Of a DNA stretch of 64,000 bases, positions 33,886 to 43,829 are shown piece after piece. Source of the stretch: Paenibacillus tritici. Lineage in GTDB: Bacteria > Bacillota > Bacilli > Paenibacillales > Paenibacillaceae. Below the pieces are notes generated by a model, which saw nothing but the letters and a program-made list of their open reading frames with translations, had not been told where the DNA came from and did not search any database. Made by a program: the position numbers and the translations under genes. The stretch spans positions 461,720-525,719 of the forward strand of contig NZ_JABMKX010000003.1 of assembly GCF_013204885.1 (NCBI RefSeq). Direction: 5' to 3'. Numbering within the stretch: position 1 is the first letter of the stretch; every line of letters begins with the position of its first letter.

Positions 33886-36800
33886 TTACTTCATATAATT
33901 CAGCAGCATCTGCGCAGCTTCTGCACGGGTGGCTGGAGCCTTCGGAGCGAAGGTTCCGTCCGCCCGTCCTTTCACGAGGCCAAGCGCTGCCGCTTCAGCC
34001 ACATGTCCTGCTGCCCAGTCCGAGATCTCGGCGGCATCCTTAACAGACAGGCTGCCCGCTGCGGCCGGACTTGATCCCTGCTGCTTATGGTAAGCACGCA
34101 TCAGGATAACCGTCATCTCTTCGCGGCTGATCTCCGCATTCGGCTGGAAGGCTCCCGGCGACCGGCCGGTAATCAGGCCCGCCTGTACCATGCCGGAGAG
34201 TGCCTGCTGATACCAGGCGCCTTCCGGGACATCGGCGAAGGCGGCGGTACCGCCGTCGCCGCTTAAGCGCAGCGCCTTCGCTGTAAGCTGTACGAATTCA
34301 GCCCGGGTCATGTTCCGGGCAGGCTGATAGGCCAGCTCCGAGACCCCCTGGATCAGATGCTTCGCCGACAGCTCGCGCAGCGCATCAAACGCCCAGTGCG
34401 TGGCCGGCACATCACTGAATTGCTTGGAGTACTCCAGCAGCGCATAGGTGCCCTTGGCGTCAAGAGATGCCTTCAGCCCGCCGTCTTCCGCTACTCCGCC
34501 CAGATAAGTGAGAGAACCGTCACTTTCTACCCGGTACAGTCCAAGCAGCTTGGACTGGAATCCCTCAGCCGTCCAGCTCAGACTTACCGGCTGAGGATAA
34601 GCTTCGAGCCGGCGTAGCGTTCCGTCCGCCCCGGACAGGCTCAGATCATACTCCAGCAGCTTGCCCTTAAGCGTTACGCCGGCTTCTGTCTTCAGCACGG
34701 CCCCGTCCAGTGCCTTCAGCCCGGTCTTCAGCAGGAGCTTCGCCCCGCTGAGTTGATCCGCAGGCAGGACTCCGGCCAGCTGCCCCAGCAGCTCCGGCAC
34801 CAGGACAAGCCCGATTCCGTCTCCCTGCACACGCAGGGAGCTTGTTCCGAGCAGCTCCCCGGCATTCACCGGCAGCTCCATCGCTGCTGCCTGTCCGAGC
34901 TGCACGGTCACGACACCGTTCACAGCAGGACTGCTCAGCTCAGCGGCTGAAATCACTACAGCCTTAGGCTGTGCACCAGCCGTTGGCGATGGGGTTGGCA
35001 ATGGCGATGGGGTTGCTGCAGGATTCCCCGACCAGGCAGGCGGGGTCGTCGGCGTTACGGCCTGACGGTTCACAGCCAGTTCGATGGACTCTGTCTTTAG
35101 TATATCCACATAGGGACGGTTGCCGATGATACGGGTGTTGATTACCTCCACCTTGTAGGCTCCGGCATCCGCAGCCTGAGTCTGTCCAATGGTCAGGCTG
35201 CTTCCTCCGGCACTCTCCAGCATAAGGTCATTCTTCAGCCAGCGGTAGCTCAGCTCTCCATAAGTTGCAGTGGCAACCACACTGAAGGTGACCGGGTTGC
35301 CTTCCGTTACCGGATTAGCAGACACGGTGAACGATTGGACGGCGGGGGATTCATGGGCCGGATATACCTTGAGCGTAAGCTCTGTTCCGGTGATCCTGCC
35401 CGGATCTCCTTCTCCCTTGCCGGTGAGCACCACACGATACTGCGTTCCGTTATTCTCCACTCCCGGAGTGAAGCGGTATACCGCTCCGGTAACCCCCGGA
35501 ACCGGCAGCCACTCTTCAGCTTCAGCGCCTCTCATCTCCCACCGGATGGACGCAATATCCCCCACCGGCTCAACCACCAGCGTCAGCGGTTCACCTTGAA
35601 CGGTCTCCAGCAGCGGAGGCAGATCGGTCCCGAAGGCCGGAGTGATCCATTCCTCCCCGGCCGGAAGCACCTGCAGGGTATATTCAGCTTCTCCGGTTAA
35701 TCCGCCTTCGCCGGTCACGACAGCCTTATACCGGTAGCCGGTCATCGACTCTGACAATTCGGCAAGCGTCAGCGCCTCGCCCGTTCCGACGGGTTCACCA
35801 TACCCTGCTCCCTTGTCCACATACCAGGTGTAGGACAGGGTTCCGGCTCCTTGGCCCGCAGCGCGGAGTATTTGGGTTGTTCCGGCCCGCAGCGAGCCTT
35901 CACTGACAATCTGCACCTCCGGTGCCTGGAGTGTCCATTTCGCCGTCAGCGTCAACTCGCCAGGCACCGTCCGGCCGGCGAAATCCCATTTCTCTGCCCC
36001 GTTGTACCAGCCCTCCAGCTCATATCCTTGCTTCGTCACAGCCGGAGCGTTCAAGGGTTCACCGTACACCGCCTGAACGACTGTCTCGGCCGGACTTCCT
36101 CCATTGCCGTTAAAGGTCACCTTATGGAGTCCCTTGAGATATAGAGGCTGCGACTTGTTCCCGCTGTAATCCTCCATCACTGCGGTCACCACTTTAGCCG
36201 TTGAGGTGAAGCTCAGACTGGCTTTGGTCGTGCGGCCGCGGATAATCATCGGCCTGTTGGCCGCATCTCCTGAAAAATAAGTTACCGGGAAGGTCCTGTC
36301 CTTGCCGTCTTCATTGATGTACAGATACCGCCAATCTCTGGTAGTCGGCATCGGCAGGTTCAGCGTATTGCCATTCCAGGACCAGGACTCAGCATAAGGC
36401 TCCGACACCGTGTCGATAAAGGTTCCGTTATAGCTGACCTTGTCGGTATTGCCTGCTTGTACAGTCACTGTATACTCGTCACCGTTCACAGGCATATCCT
36501 GGAACAGGGCGGAAGTTGTGCCCTCCGGCAATGTCATCTCCCTAGATACAGGCTCCGGTGTAGTAATCCAGTTGGTAGACTTCACCGTAACCTTAACCGC
36601 GCCCTCTGTGGCACCTGGATTGGACCACTTCACCAGGAAATCACCATTCGCAGCAGACTCGGCTTCAACCCCGGATACCGCCGAATTCAAATCGAAGGAT
36701 AGTGTGGCCGCATCTCCTTCACGCCCGTCGGCACCTACTGCAACCACCTTCAGGACACCGGATTTGGACGAAAGCTTCTTAATATAGAAGGTCTCGTCGT

Positions 36801-38922
36801 ACTTGCCGCCCATGAACTTGTCGTTCACGTATACATTGTATTGCTTCACCTTGGAATAATCAGGCTCCATCTCCCACTTCACAATCATCTCGTCCGTGCC
36901 GGGCAGAGCCTGCGCAATAGAGAGACCGGCAGGAGCGGACGGCAGAACAGCCGAGCCGTCATGAATCCGGAGCTGGCCGATATTCATCTGGTAATCCGCA
37001 ATCGTACTCTGTCCTGGAGTGAACACAAGACCGAATGCGGCGATATCCCGGCCGGCGTATGCTCCGAGATTCAATTCGGCAGACACCCAACCCGCCGTGT
37101 GCTTGCCGCTGTCTGCAACAGGCACCTTCACTACTTCCGACGGATTGTCCTGGAAGATTAAGCCCGCACTCAGGACGGAGGCATCGTCAGCCGAAGGCTT
37201 GTTATAGGCGATCGACAGCTTGGAGTCCGCCTTAACAGAGAGGTCGCTCTTGTACAGGCGCAGGAAGTTCTCCTGATCCAGTGCCCCGTTCACTACCAGC
37301 GAGCTGCCGCCGTTATAGCCGCCGATCTGCTTGTAGTTCATCCGTGAATTGGCCGAGATGTCATATTCCGGACCATAATCGAAATCCACATCCAGCTGGT
37401 TGCCTGTAGTATCCTGCCACCATTGCCAGGTCACCGGAACATCCTGCAGACTCATGTTGGACCACTCGTCCCCGCTGGATTCAGCTCCGTTCACATAATA
37501 GGACAGGCCGTGGCCAGTATTGAAGTCTGTATAGAAGTTGGAATCCTTCACCACCGAACGTTCCGCGATGACCGAAGCGATTCCCGGCCAGTAGCGGTTA
37601 TCGGCATATACATCGGATACGGTATTCGTGGCTGACACCGCTGTATGTTCAGGATTCACGTTCGGTCCCGACCACCAGAGCTGCTCCCGCAGGTTCGTCA
37701 TCCACTGGTATTTGTTATCCGAGCGGTTCGAGACCGGCCAGGACTTGTTCATATCCTCATCGAGACCCGCATGGACAAAGTCAGCTCCCAGCGTAGCGAG
37801 ACTAAGGCGTGGAAGCCCCCCGGCCAGCTTATTGCTAAGCGCTGTGCCCTGTACGCTCTTGAAGCGGTCCCGCCCTGCTTCGAGTCCGGCGAAGCCTACA
37901 TCGTAGAGGTCAAAGTCCGTCCCCTGTGAGCTATTCAGATTATTCAAATAATTCACCGCAGCATTGATCTGTGTATTGCCCATTCCATAATCGAAGAAAT
38001 ACGAGTTCGAGACCTGCTCCTTGGTTGTCTTGTCATACAGCATAGAGATATTGTTATCGTTAAACGTTCTGGCGAAGGTATTTGCTCCCGAGGCCGTATT
38101 CAGTGAATCATACCACTGGACATACAGCCCGCCCTTTTGCAGCGCTTTCATAAAGGCCATATAATCAGGAACATCGGCCGGAGCAACGTTCGGGTTCTGC
38201 TCCTCCTGGTTCAGGAAGTAACCATCATATCCAAAATAACGGGCCATCTCAATCATTTTCTCCGCGACCGGGAAGTTACCGTTCTCATCCTTCACGATCA
38301 TCTGTTTGTAGGTCTGCTGCCCCCGGTCATTATTGGAGAAAAACACACCGGCCAGCGACATCACCCCGTTCTTGTGCGCAGCATCCGTATACGTCGGATT
38401 GGGAATGTTCAGCATCCCGAACTCGAACCATTTCTGCTGCCAGTCGGACTGGGCCAGATCATCGTAATATTCCGGCGGTGTATACGCCGTTGCCGTGCCG
38501 TGCCAGTAGGAATAATAGTCAATGTACTGCCAGAAGTTGAAATGGTATTGGGCAAATTTGTTGGTGTAGGGAGCATTCTCGATGAACGCATTCCCGTAGT
38601 CGCCCGCTACGTTGATCATCTGCACTTCCGGATTCAGAGCAGGATTCGCCTGTGTCTGCTTGAAGGGCGTGATCCGCTGCTGTAGCGGCACCCGGGAACG
38701 CAGCAGCGCCGCATCCTGATCGGTCTGCGGACTCCAGTCCGCAATCTGATTACTGGTGTAGCCGTGTACGCTGGGCTGATTGGCTCCGTGTGCGCTTTCA
38801 TCCTTGAACGGCCAAGTGTCTCCGGCCAGAGCTGTCTGCGGCAGCAGGGTAACCAGAAGCGCTGCGCTTAATACCGTTCCTGTGAGCTTACGAATTCTGC
38901 GTGTTCGGGGTTGAGATACCAT
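33886..38922 (-). CDS. S-layer-anchored GH85 endo-beta-N-acetylglucosaminidase
   Basis: This 1678-residue secreted enzyme would cut the GlcNAc-GlcNAc core bond of N-glycans at the cell surface. It has a signal peptide cleaved after TALA near residue 33 and a GH85 barrel at about residues 80-520. The catalytic Asn/Glu pair is in YDGYFLNQEE near residues 238 and 240. A carbohydrate-binding-like beta domain, Fn3/Ig-like domains and an InlB-type repeat (FNGNGGSPAETV ... GYELEGWYNG) follow. A Pro/Thr linker precedes three C-terminal SLH domains (about 1490-1678) for wall anchoring. ATG 38922 follows GAGGAG. It heads the glycan cluster. Confidence 0.93.
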   Translation of the reverse strand: MVSQPRTRRIRKLTGTVLSAALLVTLLPQTALAGDTWPFKDESAHGANQPSVHGYTSNQIADWSPQTDQDAALLRSRVPLQQRITPFKQTQANPALNPEVQMINVAGDYGNAFIENAPYTNKFAQYHFNFWQYIDYYSYWHGTATAYTPPEYYDDLAQSDWQQKWFEFGMLNIPNPTYTDAAHKNGVMSLAGVFFSNNDRGQQTYKQMIVKDENGNFPVAEKMIEMARYFGYDGYFLNQEEQNPNVAPADVPDYMAFMKALQKGGLYVQWYDSLNTASGANTFARTFNDNNISMLYDKTTKEQVSNSYFFDYGMGNTQINAAVNYLNNLNSSQGTDFDLYDVGFAGLEAGRDRFKSVQGTALSNKLAGGLPRLSLATLGADFVHAGLDEDMNKSWPVSNRSDNKYQWMTNLREQLWWSGPNVNPEHTAVSATNTVSDVYADNRYWPGIASVIAERSVVKDSNFYTDFNTGHGLSYYVNGAESSGDEWSNMSLQDVPVTWQWWQDTTGNQLDVDFDYGPEYDISANSRMNYKQIGGYNGGSSLVVNGALDQENFLRLYKSDLSVKADSKLSIAYNKPSADDASVLSAGLIFQDNPSEVVKVPVADSGKHTAGWVSAELNLGAYAGRDIAAFGLVFTPGQSTIADYQMNIGQLRIHDGSAVLPSAPAGLSIAQALPGTDEMIVKWEMEPDYSKVKQYNVYVNDKFMGGKYDETFYIKKLSSKSGVLKVVAVGADGREGDAATLSFDLNSAVSGVEAESAANGDFLVKWSNPGATEGAVKVTVKSTNWITTPEPVSREMTLPEGTTSALFQDMPVNGDEYTVTVQAGNTDKVSYNGTFIDTVSEPYAESWSWNGNTLNLPMPTTRDWRYLYINEDGKDRTFPVTYFSGDAANRPMIIRGRTTKASLSFTSTAKVVTAVMEDYSGNKSQPLYLKGLHKVTFNGNGGSPAETVVQAVYGEPLNAPAVTKQGYELEGWYNGAEKWDFAGRTVPGELTLTAKWTLQAPEVQIVSEGSLRAGTTQILRAAGQGAGTLSYTWYVDKGAGYGEPVGTGEALTLAELSESMTGYRYKAVVTGEGGLTGEAEYTLQVLPAGEEWITPAFGTDLPPLLETVQGEPLTLVVEPVGDIASIRWEMRGAEAEEWLPVPGVTGAVYRFTPGVENNGTQYRVVLTGKGEGDPGRITGTELTLKVYPAHESPAVQSFTVSANPVTEGNPVTFSVVATATYGELSYRWLKNDLMLESAGGSSLTIGQTQAADAGAYKVEVINTRIIGNRPYVDILKTESIELAVNRQAVTPTTPPAWSGNPAATPSPLPTPSPTAGAQPKAVVISAAELSSPAVNGVVTVQLGQAAAMELPVNAGELLGTSSLRVQGDGIGLVLVPELLGQLAGVLPADQLSGAKLLLKTGLKALDGAVLKTEAGVTLKGKLLEYDLSLSGADGTLRRLEAYPQPVSLSWTAEGFQSKLLGLYRVESDGSLTYLGGVAEDGGLKASLDAKGTYALLEYSKQFSDVPATHWAFDALRELSAKHLIQGVSELAYQPARNMTRAEFVQLTAKALRLSGDGGTAAFADVPEGAWYQQALSGMVQAGLITGRSPGAFQPNAEISREEMTVILMRAYHKQQGSSPAAAGSLSVKDAAEISDWAAGHVAEAAALGLVKGRADGTFAPKAPATRAEAAQMLLNYMK

Positions 38923-39216
38923 TGTTCACTCTCCTCATTCTGGGGGTCATCCTCAGCTCCTCCGGTTCAGACACGGATTCATGAGAACGCATTCATAATG
39001 AAACGATTCACAATCATTAGAGTCACAACAAATGAATTCCAATTCCCTTCTCTATATTTGATTATCCAACTACTGTTCATCCAAGCTTACTATATAGCAG
39101 CTCCTGCCCCGTCACATAGAAGCGAAATTAAAGATAAGCTGGTCAAATTAAAGGAAAATGAGGAATATAGGGAATTTAAGAGCAAAGTAAATACGGGTAT
39201 CGCCGCCTACAAAGAA
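38923..39216. other. Gap upstream of GH85, no gene supported
   Basis: This gap should hold the GH85 promoter on the minus strand. A plus-strand open frame running through it has no ribosome-binding site and ends inside the repeat region, so I do not call it a gene. Confidence 0.4.
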
Positions 39217-39280
39217 CAAGTGGAAAAATGTAGCTTAATCCGCCGATGTCCGGGAGATGTACGGAAGCAAGTGGAAAAAC
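39217..39280. repeat. Two-unit 51-bp repeat, family CAAGTGGAAAAA
   Basis: CAAGTGGAAAAA occurs at 39217 and again at 39268, exactly 51 bp apart. The same motif in reverse orientation recurs 51 bp apart at about 48811 and 48862. Confidence 0.6.
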
Positions 39281-39656
39281 AGCAACTACTATGGGCAGTT
39301 TCTTCACTAAAGTGAAAATCGCGCTAAATTAAGTGCCCTTTATCCAATTACTGTCCCAGAAACGTCCATTTGTTCATCAGTAAGTGGAGGTAATCCATCT
39401 GCTGTTTTCGCTGACCTCATATTCAGGGGGAGGGCTTGTCCTGTATTTCAGAACAAGATCACTCTGCTGGTGGATAATGTAAAAACCTCTGCGGTCCAAA
39501 CCACCACTCGTATGGCTACCTCCCCATACCCGTCTACCCATTTCCAGGGCATCCGGCCCATGCACCCTCGCTCCCGCACATTGTACTCGGTTTTCTGTGA
39601 AAATAAGTCTGGCACTGCGATAAACGCACGGCCTACACGGCGCTACCAGTCCATTT

Positions 39657-39935
39657 GTGTTTGGTTTTCCGATTACATTTGGCCTACGTGGTGCTCCCAG
39701 TCCAATTGTGTTCGGTTTTTCGATTACATTCCGCTCGCACGCCCTCGCACTCTCCAATGTGTTCGGTTTTCCGATTACATTCCGCTCACACGCCCCCGCA
39801 CTCCTTGATGTGTTCGGTTTTCCGATTACATTCCACTCGCACACCCCCGCACTCCCCAATGTGTTCGCTTTTTCGCTTACATCCGCCCTTTGCACCCTCG
39901 CTCCTGGAGATTGTATTCGGTTTTTCACGCACATT
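39657..39935. repeat. 51-bp array, family GTGTTCGGTTTTCCGATTAC (6 units)
   Basis: Cores start at 39657, 39707, 39759, 39810, 39861 and 39913 (steps 50, 52, 51, 51, 52). This is the same family as the array at 13638. The linkers are rich in CGC..CGCCC. The step variation breaks reading frames, and no gene is present in 39281-40108 apart from this array. Confidence 0.88.
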
Positions 39936-40042
39936 CTAGGCTCCTCATTTACTCATCCGGCCTCCAGGTCATTCAACGAGCACGACTCCACACGCCATGC
40001 CCCCCTTATACACAACAGACGGATATTATAAATTCTGCACAA

Positions 40043-40068
40043 CAAAAAACAGCCCCCACCGGGAGCTG
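40043..40068 (-). terminator. Terminator of the GH43 operon
   Basis: CAGCCCCC / GGGAGCTG forms a short stem with one mismatch, followed on the minus strand by six U residues, about 40 bp after the GH43 stop codon. Confidence 0.6.
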
Positions 40069-40108
40069 ATTGTCTTGTGTACCGCCTCATTCTCTTCACT
40101 CACCCAAC

Positions 40109-41098
40109 TTACTCAGAAGCCGGGTAAGGATCGATTCTCTGGATGGTTCCGTCTGCATTGTATTGAAGCTCGGTGTATTTCACGCAACGCTTGTGGTTAA
40201 CCCCTTCCGATAAGGAGCTGTCGTGATAGAACAGGTACCACTTGTCTCCAAATTGCACAATCGAGTGATGGGTAGTCCAGCCGATGACCGGAGAGAGAAT
40301 CTCGCCTTTGAAGGTAAACGGCCCCATTGGATTCTTGCTGATCGCATACACCAGCGTATGCTTGGTACCTGTAGAGTAGGAGAGGTAGTAGTAGCCATTA
40401 TACTTGTGGACCCATGGGCCTTCAAAATATCTGCGGTCCTCATCCCCGGCCAGAATCGGTTTCCCCTCTTCATCCACAATGGATATCTCTGTTGGCTCCG
40501 CCTGAAAAGTCAGCATATCCTCGCTTAATCGCGCTACACGCGGTCCAATCGCCGGTGCATCCAGCGCAGGTCCTTCCGCATCCGGCACGAAGGTGCCGGT
40601 CTGCCATTTTTCCAGCTGTCCGCCCCAGAGTCCGCCGAAATAGATATACGACTGGTTGTCCTCATCCACTAATACCGCCGGGTCTATGCTGTAGCTGCCT
40701 GGAATATAATCCGGCTGCGGGTTGAACGGACCTGCCGGAGAATCGGAAGTGGCCACGCCGAGCCGGAAGATTCCGTCATGGTCACGGGCCGGGAAGAACA
40801 GGTAATAGGTATTGTTCTTATAAGCTGCGTCAGGAGCCCAGAGCTGCTTGGATGCCCAAGGAATATCCTTCAGATGCAGTACCTGGCCGTGATCGGTCAC
40901 AGGGGAATCGAAATTGTCTATGGACAGAACATGATAGTCTTCCATCTTGTACTGGTCACCGTTATCATTGCTTGGTTCGTCATGGTCGAGATCGTGGGAC
41001 GGATAGATGTAGATTTTGCCTTCATAGACATGGGCGGACGGGTCCGCCGTATAGATGTGGGTTACCAGTGGTTGATTGGGTTGTGGTGATGATTTCAT
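40109..41098 (-). CDS. GH43 family glycosidase (arabinofuranosidase/xylosidase type)
   Basis: This 329-residue five-bladed propeller enzyme of GH43 shows the three acidic residues in context. They are the base Asp in IYTADPSAHVYEGKIYIYPS (near residue 19), the pKa-modulating Asp in KQLWAPDAAY (near residue 90) and the acid Glu in RRYFEGPWVHKYNGYYYLSYS (near residue 220). There is no signal peptide. Its ATG overlaps the stop codon of the preceding GH43 gene as ATGA, so the two are translationally coupled and probably act together on imported arabinoxylan fragments. The exact specificity is unknown. Confidence 0.9.
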   Translation of the reverse strand: MKSSPQPNQPLVTHIYTADPSAHVYEGKIYIYPSHDLDHDEPSNDNGDQYKMEDYHVLSIDNFDSPVTDHGQVLHLKDIPWASKQLWAPDAAYKNNTYYLFFPARDHDGIFRLGVATSDSPAGPFNPQPDYIPGSYSIDPAVLVDEDNQSYIYFGGLWGGQLEKWQTGTFVPDAEGPALDAPAIGPRVARLSEDMLTFQAEPTEISIVDEEGKPILAGDEDRRYFEGPWVHKYNGYYYLSYSTGTKHTLVYAISKNPMGPFTFKGEILSPVIGWTTHHSIVQFGDKWYLFYHDSSLSEGVNHKRCVKYTELQYNADGTIQRIDPYPASE

Positions 41099-42618
41099 AG
41101 GACATCTCCTTTGGTGTTGGAATAATAGAATCTCTCAAAATAAGCAGGACTTGCATTAGCCGCACCATCGCCCGAGGCGTGCAGACCCAGGCAGACCCCT
41201 GTGAATCCGCCGTTCACCTCCGGTGACAGGACGGAGACATGGATCTGTTCCTCGGCGACATGCCAGGTGACGCCATCCTCCGAATAGGAGCAAACATAGA
41301 ACAAGCCGTCAGAATGTAAACGGAGCTGAACCGGACCATGACCGCTCACCTCATACCGGTGAACCTGCCTCTGCTCCCCGTTCTTGACCACAAGCTCCAT
41401 CACCCGGCTGCCGCTGCGTCCAGCCAGTCCCCAGAAGAGATACCCCCGGTTGTTCAGACGGGCGGCCAGTCCGGCTTGTTCGCCTTCGCGAACCGGATCA
41501 AAGTCAAGGCTGACTCCCAGCTCCATCCGGTGATGCTGCTGGCGGATACAGGCCAGCACGGCGGGTGCTTCATCGTCCAGCGTGTAGGCATTGCCCCGGA
41601 GGGTAAGGCTCCCCTGGCGTTCTGTCCAGGAATATCGCTCTTCCTCATAGCTGCGGAGAAAAGCCCATTCCGGGCCGAAGCCCCCGCTCAGCTCCATACG
41701 CTGAATACTAACCTCTGCACTGCATTCAGCAGCGGATACTACCGTACCTTCATTGTTGTCAATCATCGGCCAGCCGTCTTCCGTCCACGTGACCGGAGCC
41801 AGGAAGGTCTCTCTGCCCAGCGGAGAATATTTGCCTTCCACCGGGCGCATCCCCAGGAAGACCGCCCACCAGTTGCCCTTCGTATCCTCCACGAGATCAG
41901 CATGTCCGAGGCACTGGACAGGATGGTCCTTCAGTCCGCGGTGAGTCAGGATCGGCTCCGGCTTATCCTCAAACGGCCCGTAAGGCGTGCTGCTGCGGGC
42001 AATAATCTCGCGGTGATCCACAGAGGTGCCGCCTGAAGCAGTCATCAGGTAATAGACACCTTTGATCCGGTACAGATGCGGGCCTTCGACCCACGGACCC
42101 TCATCCCCGCTCCAGATGTTCACTGGCTCAGACAGCACCTTACCCGACACCGGATCAATCTCATACTGAATAATATGGGATTCGTAGCCTGCCCCGTTCT
42201 GCACAGTCACATAGGCACGCCCGTCATCATCGAAGAACAGCGAGGGATCGATTCCCCCATGCGGCAGCAGGATCGGATCAGACCAGGGACCCTCAGGCTT
42301 GTCCGCAGTGACATAGAAATTCCCGATCCCTCTGACATCCGTAGTAATCATATAAAAGCGGCCCGCATGATAACGTATGGTAGCGGCGTAAATGCCGGAC
42401 GAGCTCTTGGTTGTCCTCAGATCCAATTGAGACTGCCGGGTTAATACATGCCCAAGCGGTGTCCAGTGGATCAGATCTCTGCTATGAAAGATCGGTACGC
42501 CCGGGAAGTATTCGAAGGAGCTGTTGATCAGATAGTAATCTTCATCTACACGGACAACACTGGGGTCAGGATAATATCCGGCGATCACGGGATTGCGATA
42601 ATTCATAGAATGCACCAT
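41095..42618 (-). CDS. GH43 beta-xylosidase-like enzyme with C-terminal beta-sandwich
   Basis: This 507-residue cytoplasmic GH43 enzyme has the base Asp in IAGYYPDPSVVRVDEDYY near the N-terminus, GGIDPSLFFDDDGRAYVTVQ near residue 130 and the acid Glu in PWVEGPHLYRIKGVYYLMTASGG near residue 190. From about residue 320 there is a lectin-like beta-sandwich typical of XynB-type xylosidases. GGGAGG lies 3 bp before ATG 42618 and 6 bp before GTG 42615, so GTG may be the true start. A cre site and a candidate AraC-type site lie upstream. Confidence 0.91.
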   Translation of the reverse strand: MVHSMNYRNPVIAGYYPDPSVVRVDEDYYLINSSFEYFPGVPIFHSRDLIHWTPLGHVLTRQSQLDLRTTKSSSGIYAATIRYHAGRFYMITTDVRGIGNFYVTADKPEGPWSDPILLPHGGIDPSLFFDDDGRAYVTVQNGAGYESHIIQYEIDPVSGKVLSEPVNIWSGDEGPWVEGPHLYRIKGVYYLMTASGGTSVDHREIIARSSTPYGPFEDKPEPILTHRGLKDHPVQCLGHADLVEDTKGNWWAVFLGMRPVEGKYSPLGRETFLAPVTWTEDGWPMIDNNEGTVVSAAECSAEVSIQRMELSGGFGPEWAFLRSYEEERYSWTERQGSLTLRGNAYTLDDEAPAVLACIRQQHHRMELGVSLDFDPVREGEQAGLAARLNNRGYLFWGLAGRSGSRVMELVVKNGEQRQVHRYEVSGHGPVQLRLHSDGLFYVCSYSEDGVTWHVAEEQIHVSVLSPEVNGGFTGVCLGLHASGDGAANASPAYFERFYYSNTKGDVL

Positions 42619-42637
42619 ATCCTCCCTCTAAAATGAA

Positions 42638-42651
42638 AGCAAGCGTTTACA
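42638..42651 (-). promoter_or_regulatory. cre site upstream of the GH43 operon
   Basis: The minus strand reads TGTAAACGCTTGCT, matching the CcpA consensus TGWAANCGNTNWCA except at two peripheral positions. It lies 20 bp upstream of the GH43 start, where CcpA binding would block transcription in the presence of preferred sugars. Confidence 0.7.
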
Positions 42652-42767
42652 ATCAACATTATCATTCTACAAGCCCATCTTGTTTTTTCCCATGCACATA
42701 ATAAAGAACTTCCCCCGAAAATTATAAGACATGCCGCCCTTCTCCGATTGTAATCTATATAAAAGCT

Positions 42768-42815
42768 CCCTGCTCGCCATTTTGCTAGAGCAAATGGTCA
42801 TTTTTTGCTGAGTTT
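42768..42815 (+). promoter_or_regulatory. Candidate AraC-type binding site, copy 1
   Basis: CATTTTGCT at 42778 and CATTTTTTGCT at 42799 are direct half-sites 21 bp apart (two helical turns). They lie within about 48 bp closely matching a block at 51316-51364. The site lies about 150 bp upstream of the GH43 operon start. A local inverted repeat (CCATTTTGCT/AGCAAATGG) also covers the first half-site. Confidence 0.55.
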
Positions 42816-42843
42816 ACCGGTAGCCCCAAGTACTCTCAGCCGA

Positions 42844-42895
42844 CAAAAAAAGAGGGCCGTCCCCGGTCATCATCTGACCTTGCGGGACGGCCCTC
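42844..42895 (-). terminator. Terminator after treR
   Basis: A 12-bp perfect stem (GAGGGCCGTCCC / GGGACGGCCCTC) with an inner GGTCA/TGACC stem is followed by seven U residues on the minus strand. It lies 140 bp downstream of the GntR gene. Confidence 0.85.
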
Positions 42896-43035
42896 AACAT
42901 GCTAATAGTTCGCCGCTACAAGCATAGCTAATATAGCTTAACTGCCGCGGCCGGAGGGTCAAACATTCTCTGGAGTCACTGCAATTCCATACTAGAATAC
43001 AAGCTCACTCTCTCTAATCCGTCGTATCCAGCTCC

Positions 43036-43755
43036 TCAACTTCTCACCCTTCTGGCAAAATCCACGAACTGGAATTTGTCCAGCCGGTGTCTGGATTCGG
43101 TGTATTGAAACAGCACGGTGTTCTCCAGATACACGTAGTTCCGCACTACCACAATATGTTCGTATTTTTTCAGATCCAGCAGGCGGCCATCCTCCTCGGT
43201 TGAGGGTTCCACAGAGATCAGCTTTTTCGCATAACTGATCTTCAGCCCCAGCCCGGTCTCCAGATATTCGTAAATAGAGCCTTCTGCGATCTCCTTGCTC
43301 AGGAAGGGAACAATATCGGCGCGGAAATAGTCCTTGTCCAGAATAATCCGCTCTTCTTCAATCTCTCTGGCACGGATCACCTTCCATACCGGAGTATCCC
43401 CGGCAATGTGAAGCTGACTGGCCAGCAGAGAGCCCGCCGGCTCTAGGACGGTCTCCTCCACCAGAGTCCGTGAGGGCACCCCGAGAGTCCCCGACATTTC
43501 CTGAAAGGATATCAGCCCGGTCACCGGAAAGTCCATCCGGGTCCTATCCAGCACGAAGGAGCCTCTGCCTTTGATTTTGTTGATGTACCCCTCACGGAAC
43601 AACAGGTTCAGCGCTTTGCGCACGGTCTCCCGCGAAGTCTTGTAGGCCTCCGCCAGCTCACTCTCGGAAGGCAGCTTAGTCCCTGGCGCTAATTGCCCTG
43701 ATTGGATGCGGTTGCTGTATTCCGCGTAAATCTGCAAATATATATTTTCTCTCAT
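43036..43755 (-). CDS. treR: GntR-family repressor of trehalose genes (TreR)
   Basis: This 239-residue protein has an N-terminal GntR winged helix (GTKLPSESELAEAYKTSRETVRKALNLLFREGYINKIKGRGSFV, residues 24-67) and a C-terminal UTRA ligand domain. UTRA-type GntR proteins bind sugar phosphates; TreR of Bacillus releases DNA upon binding trehalose-6-phosphate. Its identity rests on adjacency to treP and treA and on two TTGTATATACAA-like operators upstream of treA. A repeat array separates it from treP. No operator is obvious at its own start. Confidence 0.85.
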   Translation of the reverse strand: MRENIYLQIYAEYSNRIQSGQLAPGTKLPSESELAEAYKTSRETVRKALNLLFREGYINKIKGRGSFVLDRTRMDFPVTGLISFQEMSGTLGVPSRTLVEETVLEPAGSLLASQLHIAGDTPVWKVIRAREIEEERIILDKDYFRADIVPFLSKEIAEGSIYEYLETGLGLKISYAKKLISVEPSTEEDGRLLDLKKYEHIVVVRNYVYLENTVLFQYTESRHRLDKFQFVDFARRVRS

Positions 43756-43829
43756 TTATAATCACCGTCCTATATTGTAACACGCCCTTGCTTCGTTGGT
43801 TTATAAGCAAGCGGATTAGTCACGGGTGA

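Noticed and set aside
38911..39315. 134-codon plus-strand frame before the repeat region
   Set aside because: It starts inside the GH85 start region without a ribosome site and ends within the CAAGTGGAAAAA repeat; its composition is not protein-like.
42840..42900. Riboswitch-like structure upstream of the GH43 operon
   Set aside because: The 12-bp stem with U-run faces the minus strand after treR and is a plain terminator; no aptamer-like conserved core is visible.
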